From NCBI GenBank assembly GCA_016932895.1, contig JAFGCA010000572.1, positions 1-13,054 on the forward strand: 13,054 bases of DNA, read 5' to 3'. How positions within the stretch are numbered: the first letter of the stretch is position 1; each line of letters begins with the position of its first letter. The notes under the pieces are model-generated. The model saw only the letters and a program-made list of their open reading frames with translations. It made no database searches and was not told the origin of the DNA. Of this stretch, positions 1 to 8,496 are shown piece by piece. The translations under genes and the position numbers were made by a program. This stretch comes from Sedimentisphaerales bacterium. GTDB taxonomy: Bacteria; Planctomycetota; Phycisphaerae; Sedimentisphaerales; SG8-4.

Positions 1-590
1 ATCGTTCGGGCGTAGCTCTGGGTCCGGCCGACGACCGCCCCGGCGCAGAGGCCGGCGCTGAGGGCCTTGATGCACGACGAACGCGGGTCCACCAGCTCGA
101 CCTTGAGCGCGCCGAGCCGCCCGTTGTCGCTCTCGGTAACGAATTCATCGTAGCGGTAGCTGCCGAAATACGCCCCTTCGGCCATCGCCTTGCCCAGGGC
201 CGCCTCATCGAGCGCGCCGTCGGCGGGGCGGTGCAAAGCCAGGGCGATGCTCTTGAGCTTCATCCCGACGGCCTTGTTGGCCGCGGTGGCCGCCGCCTTG
301 CGGATCGTCTCGAGCGTGACCTTCTTCTTCTCGCCCAGGCCGATCAACATTACGCGCTGGGCGGCGATTTTGCCGGCGCCGTACATCATCGCGTGCGTCT
401 TGGGCTTGCCCTTGAAGTCACCCAGCCTGATCAGCCGGCCGATCGCTCCCCCCAGCTTCTTGTCGAGGTCCCGCAGGACCGGATCCATACCTTTGGTGTC
501 GGAGCACCGGCCCACCACGAGCATATCCGTCTTGCACCCGGCAAACTCGGCCTTCTTCGTTTTGACGCTTACGTCGATGATCTGCTTCAT
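1..590 (-). CDS. pepA: Leucyl aminopeptidase (M17), N-terminal part, runs off the window
   Basis: The visible 196 residues begin MKQIIDVSVKTKK and match the N-terminal macro-like domain of M17 leucyl aminopeptidases. Seen features are an early acidic/Gly stretch, a DFKGKPKTHAMMYG segment, RVMLIGLGEKKKVTLETIRKAA (the usual 'lvGLGk...t.e.lR.aaa' block) and the EGAYFGSYRYDEF helix just before the catalytic domain. The last visible residues, GRTQSYART, correspond to the 'A.dLvN.P.N' entry to the catalytic domain. The metal ligands and catalytic Arg/Lys lie outside the window, so activity cannot be judged. Family members are about 490-500 residues, so roughly 60% is missing. The ATG at 590-588 is preceded by TAAGGAAAAA, an acceptable ribosome-binding site. 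The gene lies 58 bases downstream of prfB on the same strand, probably in one transcript. The role is cytoplasmic release of N-terminal amino acids from peptides. Confidence 0.85.
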   Translation of the reverse strand, partial: MKQIIDVSVKTKKAEFAGCKTDMLVVGRCSDTKGMDPVLRDLDKKLGGAIGRLIRLGDFKGKPKTHAMMYGAGKIAAQRVMLIGLGEKKKVTLETIRKAAATAANKAVGMKLKSIALALHRPADGALDEAALGKAMAEGAYFGSYRYDEFVTESDNGRLGALKVELVDPRSSCIKALSAGLCAGAVVGRTQSYART

Positions 591-597
591 TTTTTCC

Positions 598-638
598 TTA
601 TCCAATTGAACTTTTGCAAAACTCCTGTTATCCAATTG
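598..638. repeat. 11-bp direct repeat in the prfB-pepA spacer
   Basis: TTATCCAATTG occurs at 598-608 and again at 628-638, 30 bases apart. Read on the coding strand it is CAATTGGATAA, and the copy nearest pepA runs into its ribosome-binding site (GGATAAGGAAAAA then ATG). The spacer is AT-rich compared with its flanks. It could be a small duplication or a binding site; nothing in the sequence decides. Confidence 0.6.
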
Positions 639-648
639 CAGTGTCTCG

Positions 649-1765
649 TCAATCTCTCATGCGATTCTTGGCCCGGTGCCTCAGGTAGCTCTCGATGAAC
701 GGGTCCAGGTCGCCGTCGAGCACGGCTTCGACGTTGCCGGTCTGATGGTTCGTGCGATGATCCTTGACCATCTGGTACGGCTGGAGCACGTAGCTGCGGA
801 TCTGGTTGCCCCAGGCGATTTCGCCCTTGTCGCTGTAGAGCTTGGCCACCTCCGCGTCGCGTTTCTGCTGTTCGAGCATGTAGAGGCGCGACTTGAGCAC
901 CTTCATGGCCTGGGCCCGGTTCTTGTGCTGGCTGCGTTCGTTCTGGCACTGCACGACGATGCCCGTGGGGATGTGCGTGATGCGTACGGCGGAGCTGACC
1001 TTGTTGACGTGCTGGCCGCCGGCACCGCTGGCCCGGTAGAAATCGACGCGCAGGTCGTCGTCGGTGAGCTCGATATCGATGTCCTCGTCGAATTCCGGCG
1101 TCACGTCCACGGCCGCAAAGCTCGTATGCCGGCGGCTCTGCGAATCGAACGGGCTGATGCGCACCAGGCGGTGCACGCCGATTTCGCAGGAGAGCTTGCC
1201 GAACACGAACGGGCCGACCACTCGCAACGTGATCGAGCGGATGCCCGCCTCTTCGCCCGGCGTGATGTCCAACTCCTCGTATTTGAATTTTTTCGCCTCA
1301 CAATAACGCGTGAACATCCGCAGCAGCATGTTGGCCCAGTCGCAGCTTTCGGTTCCCCCCGCCCCGGCGTGGATGCCCAGGAAGCAGTTCTTCATATCCT
1401 CGGGGCGCGACAGCAGACCCTGCAATTCGATGCGTTCGCACCGTTTCTCTAAGGCGCCGACGTCCTGCTCAAGCTGGGCCAGCTCCTCGGCGTCCCCTTC
1501 TTCGGTCGCCAATTCGTATAGCTCCGCCAGGTCTTTGACCTCGCGCTGCAGCTCACCGACCGGCTCGACCACGGATTTCAGGGCGCTGAGCCGCCCGGCC
1601 GTCGCCTGGGCCGCGTCGGGGTGGTCCCAGAATCCCGGCTGAGACATCTGCTTTTCGTACTCTTCTAATTGCGCCTGCTTGCTCGGCAAGTCAAAGCCAG
1701 TCCCGGATCTTTTCGACCCGGGCCTCAAGCGCTCCGATGACCGTCTTTAGTTCTGCAACTTCCAT
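649..1765 (-). CDS. prfB: Peptide chain release factor 2, expressed by programmed +1 frameshift
   Basis: RF2 releases the peptide at UGA and UAA codons. The main frame carries the stop-codon-recognition tripeptide SPF (in [14 protein letters not shown]), the peptidyl-tRNA hydrolysis motif GGQ ([10 protein letters not shown]) and the conserved [19 protein letters not shown] block, ending [10 protein letters not shown]. The true start is the ATG at 1765-1763, behind AGGGAGG with a 4-base spacer. It encodes 24 residues ([20 protein letters not shown], then RDWL) and meets TGA at 1693-1691. A +1 slip at CTT TGA C moves into the main frame at Asp (1692-1690), giving a 371-residue product against 365 in E. 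coli. The ATG at 1728 in the main frame is not the start: it lacks the first helix of RF2. The family uses this arrangement to sense its own level. The gene is followed by pepA after 58 bases. Confidence 0.93.
1690..1696 (-). promoter_or_regulatory. prfB: Programmed +1 frameshift site of prfB (CTTTGAC)
   Basis: On the coding strand codons 20-25 of the first frame read ATC CGG GAC TGG CTT TGA followed by C, the same CUU UGA C heptamer used in E. coli prfB. Skipping one base makes GAC the next codon and joins the frame encoding the rest of RF2. Low RF2 slows termination at UGA and favours the slip, an autoregulatory loop known for this family. The Shine-Dalgarno-like AGGGGG that stimulates the shift three bases upstream in E. 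coli is not present; the corresponding bases are CGGGAC, so stimulation may be weak or differently arranged. Confidence 0.93.
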
Positions 1766-1787
1766 AAGACCTCCCTATGGGCTTCTC

Positions 1788-1816
1788 TATAGATAAATCA
1801 GAATGCAAATTGTAAA
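1788..1816 (-). promoter_or_regulatory. Candidate prfB promoter, proximal
   Basis: Coding-strand TTTACA (1816-1811) and TCTATA (1793-1788) are separated by 17 bases in an AT-rich stretch. Transcription would begin near 1780, just ahead of the ribosome-binding site at 1770-1776. The -35 matches the sigma-70 consensus at five of six bases and the -10 at only three, so this is a weak prediction. Confidence 0.3.
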
Positions 1817-1889
1817 ATGCAAAAATGAGGAAGTCATTGCCGCAACGCAGCGATTCCGCAATTTTGATTTTTGCTCCTTGATCTTTGAC
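1804..1889. repeat. AT-rich imperfect palindrome with GC-rich centre, possible dispersed intergenic element
   Basis: Between prfB and the esterase, A/T-rich arms (AAAATGCAAAAAT near 1814-1826 and ATTTTGATTTTT at 1861-1872) are roughly complementary and flank a GC-richer core (about 1827-1860). The right end carries CTTGATCTTTGA (1877-1888), whose exact 12-bp complement recurs at 6965-6976 in another intergenic gap. The composition contrasts sharply with the surrounding genes. It may be a small non-coding dispersed repeat; no coding potential is visible. Confidence 0.4.
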
Positions 1890-1936
1890 ATTGCTCGGTG
1901 GACCGAAATCCCCAAGCCCCAGCCAATCGAAATCGC

Positions 1937-1965
1937 CTTATACCACATTCGCCGGTGATATGCAA
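1937..1965 (-). promoter_or_regulatory. Candidate prfB promoter, distal
   Basis: Coding-strand TTGCAT (1965-1960) and TATAAG (1942-1937) are 17 bases apart. The -10 matches five of six consensus bases and the -35 three of six. It lies about 70 bases past the end of the esterase gene and 170 bases before prfB, so it could drive prfB-pepA through the AT-rich element. It is an alternative to the proximal candidate at 1788-1816. Confidence 0.3.
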
Positions 1966-2034
1966 CGCCATAGGGCCGCGCGATACGACGGTCGCTACGA
2001 GATACGCCTCAAGCGGACCTCTTTCGCTGTTGGT

Positions 2035-4981
<2,947 letters not shown>

Positions 4982-5035
4982 CTCATCCTTTCGGGCATGG
5001 AATGCCTTACAGGGTCGGCGACAGGTCCGGCGGTC

Positions 5036-6718
5036 TCAGGAGCCACCGTAGAATACGAGATCGTCGTAGGTGCGTTTGTCGGCGCGCTTCTGCTGGTGAT
5101 CCTCGAGCTGGCCGTGGAATTCACAATGAAAGAACCGGCTGTCGCGAATCGGCGCGGGTATCAAATCGCTCTTGTCGGCGCGGGCGGCGGCCATGTGCAA
5201 CAAGGCCAGTGGGATCTCGTCGCCGGTTCTCGCCCAGGACCGGCCGGCGCGGGGAAAGAGCCCCGTTTCAGCCTGCGTTCTCAGGATATTGCGCGCAATG
5301 CGACCCGCCAGACCCAGGAATCGGCCGTCATGCGTGGCTTGCAGGAGTTCCAGCAACGCATAGATCATCCGCCAGTCGCGACAGGAAGTGTCGAAGCGCA
5401 GGTTCTGTCCGGTTCTGTCAGGCTTGCCCGGATCGCCGAGCGAGAGGTTGCGGGCCAGCCGGCGCACCATCTGCCAGTGCACCTCGTCCTCGGTGAGGCG
5501 GTAGGCCAGCGCGTAGCCCCAGAAGACAAAACCGTCGGGTCGGCGCGGGGCGAACGATTGGGGAACGTAATAACCGCTGCGCGATTCCTTCCACCGCAGC
5601 GGCGTGCCGTCGATCGTCACGGCGACGAAAACGCCGGCGTTCGGGTCGTAGCTGTGTTGGGCATAGGCTTTGAGGTCGTCGCAGGCCCACTGCAGCAATT
5701 CGCGCCCGACCCGGGCATAGCGGCCTCCTTTGTCACAGAGAGTCAGCGCCGCCTGCATCTGGGCCAGCGGCAGGTCGTGGTACCGGTTGGTCTGGTGGTA
5801 GGAGGCAACGATCTTGGCCTCGTTGATCGTCGGGTGCACGTGGCCCAACGCATCCAGGGCCCGATCCTGGGCGCGGTAGCTGAGCTGTCCGCCGGAAAGG
5901 CCCGTTCGAGGATGCTCGGCCTGTTGCCACCGATAGAGCAGGCGGCGGGTCCATTTCAGGGCGGCCTCGTTCTCGTCCAGCACGGCCAGCATCACGCCGC
6001 TGTGCAGGAGCGGTGGCGTGACGTTCACGAACGACAGGTTGCCGCCCTGCGCGGGAAAGGGCACGTCGAGATTCTCTTCGAACGCGTGGTCCCATTGCGG
6101 TCGCACCGGTTTCCTGACGCTACCATGACGATTGTAATCCAGCCGGGACCAGTCGAGAATGTGCGCCGCCCAGATCGTCTCCATCAGCCGGGACGTCGCC
6201 TCGGGATTCACCCGCCACATCAAGCGAAAGTAAGGCTGATGATTCTTGAGTTCGTGAACATCGGAATACTGGCCGACCGGCCGGTCGCCTTGAAGGTCCC
6301 AGGCGAAATGCCCGCCCCAGTAGAGCAGTCCGTTGGGCGTGGCGGTGTGCTCGAGCGCATAGCGCACCGCGTCCTCGGCCGCCCGGCGATACTTCTCCTG
6401 CCCCGTCAGCGCGGTCAGGCCGTCGAGGGTTCGCAAGAGCGGCTGCTGGCTGGCCAGATTCGACAGGACCCATTCCTGGTCCTTCCCTTTCCACACCGCC
6501 GGGCGAAGCGTCGTGACGTGGAGGCCGTCGACAAACAGGGGACTGTGCGTGTCGCCGTAGGTATCTCTGCCGTGCTCGAGTACCGCGTCGGCGAATCTGC
6601 GGACCGCATCGAGATACATCTTCCCGTCATTGGCTCTTGCCTCGCGGCCGCTGGCCTGAAGCAGGCACAAGCAGACCACGAGACAAATCCGAATCCTCGA
6701 CCACTTCAGCGTTCCCAC
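5036..6718 (-). CDS. Exported pectate lyase-like enzyme, PL2 family
   Basis: No ATG fits the signal peptide, but a GTG at 6718-6716 follows AGGGAG by 6 bases and yields MGTLKWSRIRICLVVCLCLL, a clear export signal ending near AREARA (560 residues). The mature part resembles PL2 exo-pectate lyases, an (alpha/alpha) barrel of about 540-570 residues, in the blocks HGRDTYGDTHSPLFVDG, VLSNLASQQPLLRTLDGL, NGLLYWGGH, HELKNHQPYF, WAAHILDWSRLDYNRHGS and ARHP-like RAEHPRTGLSGGQLSY. From memory, the Yersinia PL2A centre is His109, Glu130, catalytic Arg171 and His172; here His137, Glu156, Arg197 and His198 lie in equivalent motifs, with Glu-to-Arg spacing identical (41). It is first in a set with a sulfatase and an esterase. 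The ORF runs upstream to an ATG at 6772 inside the palindromic element, rejected as start. Another alpha/alpha-toroid uronate enzyme is the alternative. Confidence 0.7.
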   Translation of the reverse strand: MGTLKWSRIRICLVVCLCLLQASGREARANDGKMYLDAVRRFADAVLEHGRDTYGDTHSPLFVDGLHVTTLRPAVWKGKDQEWVLSNLASQQPLLRTLDGLTALTGQEKYRRAAEDAVRYALEHTATPNGLLYWGGHFAWDLQGDRPVGQYSDVHELKNHQPYFRLMWRVNPEATSRLMETIWAAHILDWSRLDYNRHGSVRKPVRPQWDHAFEENLDVPFPAQGGNLSFVNVTPPLLHSGVMLAVLDENEAALKWTRRLLYRWQQAEHPRTGLSGGQLSYRAQDRALDALGHVHPTINEAKIVASYHQTNRYHDLPLAQMQAALTLCDKGGRYARVGRELLQWACDDLKAYAQHSYDPNAGVFVAVTIDGTPLRWKESRSGYYVPQSFAPRRPDGFVFWGYALAYRLTEDEVHWQMVRRLARNLSLGDPGKPDRTGQNLRFDTSCRDWRMIYALLELLQATHDGRFLGLAGRIARNILRTQAETGLFPRAGRSWARTGDEIPLALLHMAAARADKSDLIPAPIRDSRFFHCEFHGQLEDHQQKRADKRTYDDLVFYGGS

Positions 6719-6740
6719 CGGAGACTCCCTGTTATGAATC

Positions 6741-6811
6741 GTAGGGCGGGTTCTCAACCCACGCGCAACCACGCGCGGTGTCCAAACGCGTGGGTCAAGG
6801 ACCCACCCTAC
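6741..6811. repeat. REP-like pair: two inverted hairpin units headed by GTAG
   Basis: Two 25-base arms, 6741-6765 and 6787-6811, are inverted copies matching at 21 of 25 positions around a 21-base centre. Each arm begins, on its own strand, with GTAGGG and is itself a hairpin: GGGTT-CTC-AACCC in the left arm (6748-6760) and a perfect 7-bp stem GTGGGTC-AAG-GACCCAC in the right arm (6790-6806). A GTAG tetranucleotide before a short imperfect palindrome is the known layout of REP sequences mobilised by RAYT transposases, and two head-to-head units form a BIME-like element. No transposase gene is in the window. It lies 22 bases upstream of the PL2 start codon, so it would sit in that gene's leader RNA. 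Confidence 0.7.
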
Positions 6812-6818
6812 AGGTTGA

Positions 6819-6848
6819 TTTATCCTGGTGAACGGGTGGCCGCGTCAA
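6819..6848 (-). promoter_or_regulatory. Candidate promoter of the PL2-sulfatase-esterase operon
   Basis: Coding-strand TTGACG (6848-6843, five of six consensus bases) and GATAAA (6824-6819, four of six) are separated by 18 bases. Transcription would begin near 6811, producing a leader of about 95 bases that contains the whole REP-like pair. Prediction from consensus only. Confidence 0.35.
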
Positions 6849-6860
6849 GGCCGAAGGTCT

Positions 6861-6898
6861 TGGCGATGGGGTCGCCCGATTGCGGAGAGCCATCGCCA
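6861..6898. repeat. Perfect 9-bp inverted repeat, hairpin candidate
   Basis: TGGCGATGG (6861-6869) and CCATCGCCA (6890-6898) are exact complements around a 20-base loop. It lies about 155 bases downstream of the stop of the 7055-8272 gene and just upstream of the candidate PL2 promoter. No T-run follows on the minus strand, so a classic intrinsic terminator is not supported. Confidence 0.5.
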
Positions 6899-6991
6899 GG
6901 CTTCACTTGACGTTGTCACCCGGCGCATCACGCGTACGGCCAAGGCAGCATATCCCGAACAAAATCAAAGATCAAGCGAGCGAAGCGTCGT

Positions 6992-7019
6992 TTCACACTT
7001 CACACTTCACACTTCACAC
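6992..7019. repeat. Tandem repeat, four copies of TTCACAC
   Basis: The 7-base unit TTCACAC is repeated four times without error at 6992-6998, 6999-7005, 7006-7012 and 7013-7019, read on the plus strand (GTGTGAA on the minus strand). It lies 36 bases past the stop codon of the acyltransferase-like gene. Copy number of such arrays is prone to vary. Confidence 0.9.
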
Positions 7020-7054
7020 TCTTGGCTATTTGCACTTTGATTTGCCCCGGATGC

Positions 7055-8272
7055 TCAGATCCTCAGAAAGATCCGGCGGCGGTACATCCACAGCACGATG
7101 AGCCAGAGGACGATCAGCACGGCGAGGCGCTCCAGGATCGGCGCGTAGGCGGCGCCGAAGCTCTCGAACACGTGCTGGCCAAGGTGTCGCCTGAGGTTGT
7201 CACGGATGAATCCGGTCATGAGTTGCCACAGGCAATAGAACGTGATCGGATTGAGGCCGACGACCACCAACGGAAAGGCCCAGCGTTTGCACCGGCCCCA
7301 CTCGATGACGGCGACGAAGCCGGCCAGAACGATCGTGACCCAGCCTCCGCTGCAGATCGTCCAGGAGGGCGTCCAGATGCGCTTGACGATCGGGCAGAGT
7401 CCTGCCAGGGCAATCGCCTGGCCGAGGACGATCCCTACCGCCCCGAACAGGATGAGGCGCGTGAGCTTCTTCGTCATCGGGCGAGGGCTGCGAAGCAACT
7501 GACCCGCCAGCAGGCCGAAGATCATCGTCGCTATCGCCGGGACGAAGTTCAGCGTCTGATAGCCTCCCCGGCTGAACACAAACGGTTCTTCGCGCGGGAA
7601 GAGGTTAAGAAACCAGCGGTCGAACGCAGCGGCGACGTTGGCGTTCTTCTCCCAGTGGGCGGCAAAGCCGCTCAGATGCGTCCAGTCGGCGGGCACCCCG
7701 ACGCTGGGCCAGTCGAATTCGGCCGGCGGCAGCGGATGCAGCGCGAACGCCAGCCAGCAGACCAGCAGGATCGCGCCGGCGGCCAGCCATTGCGTGCGTG
7801 GCCGCGCAAACGCCAGCAGAAAGACGATGGGATAGCCCAGGCCGATCTGTGCCAGCACGTTCGTGAAGACCCAGACCGTCCGCCGGCTCCACGCCGACGT
7901 CAGAAAGACCGCCAGCAGCACCAGGGCCAGCGCCCGCCAGAGGGCGTGGGCGAACATGCGGGCGAAGCTCTGGCCGCGAGCGCGGCGGTTGGCGATGGAC
8001 CAGGGCAACGCGACGCCCACCATGAACATGAACGCCGGCTGGATGATGTCCCACAGCGTAAAGCCGGCCCATTGCGCGTGTTCGGTCTGATGTCCGATGA
8101 ACTGCCAGATGCCGCTGTCGGGGAACTCTCGGGCCACCTTGGCCAGGCCAAAGCCGGCCGATGCCATCATCAGCATGATCGCGCCGCGATAGGCGTCCAG
8201 CGACACCAGCCGCTCGGGCTTTCCGCTCTGCGCCTCGGAGGAAACGTTATGGTTGAGATTGCGAATGCTCAT
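7055..8272 (-). CDS. Polytopic membrane acyltransferase-like protein (HGSNAT / DUF5009, COG4299)
   Basis: The 405-residue protein has about ten hydrophobic segments. It starts the family way with RLVSLDAYRGAIMLMM (21-36), then HAQWAGFTLWDIIQPAFMFMVGVALPWSIANR (65-96). His65 in HAxW corresponds to the active-site histidine (His269) that human heparan-alpha-glucosaminide N-acetyltransferase uses to move acetyl groups across the lysosomal membrane. A cytoplasmic basic loop (RRARGQS), GYQTLNFVPAIATMIFGLLAG (237-257) and GLNPITFYCLWQL (339-351) are also typical. Bacterial members are of undetermined substrate and are often found beside polysaccharide-degradation genes; transfer of an acyl group to a sugar is inferred only. 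The ATG at 8272 has no clear ribosome-binding site, so the start is less certain. It is separated by 224 bases from the upstream gene and 336 from the downstream operon. Confidence 0.8.
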   Translation of the reverse strand: MSIRNLNHNVSSEAQSGKPERLVSLDAYRGAIMLMMASAGFGLAKVAREFPDSGIWQFIGHQTEHAQWAGFTLWDIIQPAFMFMVGVALPWSIANRRARGQSFARMFAHALWRALALVLLAVFLTSAWSRRTVWVFTNVLAQIGLGYPIVFLLAFARPRTQWLAAGAILLVCWLAFALHPLPPAEFDWPSVGVPADWTHLSGFAAHWEKNANVAAAFDRWFLNLFPREEPFVFSRGGYQTLNFVPAIATMIFGLLAGQLLRSPRPMTKKLTRLILFGAVGIVLGQAIALAGLCPIVKRIWTPSWTICSGGWVTIVLAGFVAVIEWGRCKRWAFPLVVVGLNPITFYCLWQLMTGFIRDNLRRHLGQHVFESFGAAYAPILERLAVLIVLWLIVLWMYRRRIFLRI

Positions 8273-8438
8273 CGGTCATAGGCGAACTTCTGTCACAATA
8301 TCGCACACTCGTGCCAGGGGCCGGTTCTATAACTGCCATTGTCCCCCAAAAGCGCTCCGCCTGCCACAGCAAAATGGAAATGGCCGCACGTGAAGCGTCT
8401 CTCGCCTGCGCCGGGTGGCCCGCAGAGAATACGCAAGA

Positions 8439-8463
8439 GCCGGCGGCTCCGTTTTCCGCCGGC
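8439..8463 (-). terminator. GC-rich hairpin downstream of the kinase/secreted-protein gene
   Basis: GCCGGCGG (8439-8446) and CCGCCGGC (8456-8463) form a perfect 8-bp stem with a 9-base loop, 33 bases past the stop codon at 8497. There is no T-run after the stem on the minus strand, so termination efficiency cannot be inferred; it could also stabilise the 3' end. The rest of the 8273-8496 gap shows nothing else I can support. Confidence 0.4.
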
Positions 8464-8496
8464 CCTCCGGTGTGGGCGCCAGGTGGGTGAGATGTC

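Larger units (their letters stand above)
6719..7054. other. 336-base intergenic region rich in repeats
   Basis: This gap between the acyltransferase-like gene and the PL2 gene contains no credible coding sequence. From left to right it holds a REP-like inverted pair (6741-6811), a candidate promoter for the PL2 operon (6819-6848), a 9-bp inverted repeat (6861-6898), a 12-bp word shared with the prfB upstream gap (6965-6976) and four copies of a 7-bp tandem repeat (6992-7019). The size of the gap and the promoter suggest the PL2-sulfatase-esterase set is transcribed separately from the gene at 7055-8272. Confidence 0.7.

Noticed and set aside
587..949. 120-residue minus-strand frame ending in an ATGA overlap with pepA
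   Set aside because: It is a shifted reading of the prfB C-terminal coding region; the RF2 frame with GGQ and SPF is clearly the real one.
6719..6772. ATG at 6772 as start of the PL2 gene
   Set aside because: It lies within the REP-like palindrome and would put 18 extra residues before the signal peptide; the GTG at 6718 has AGGGAG at the right distance.
6992..7019. Tandem repeat as a CRISPR array
   Set aside because: The units are 7 bases with no spacers, and there are no cas genes nearby.
8301..8316. Sigma-54-like TGGCACG...TGC upstream of the acyltransferase-like gene (minus strand)
   Set aside because: The GG and GC dinucleotides are 9 rather than 10 bases apart and the -12 half is poor; sigma-54 promoters need exact spacing.
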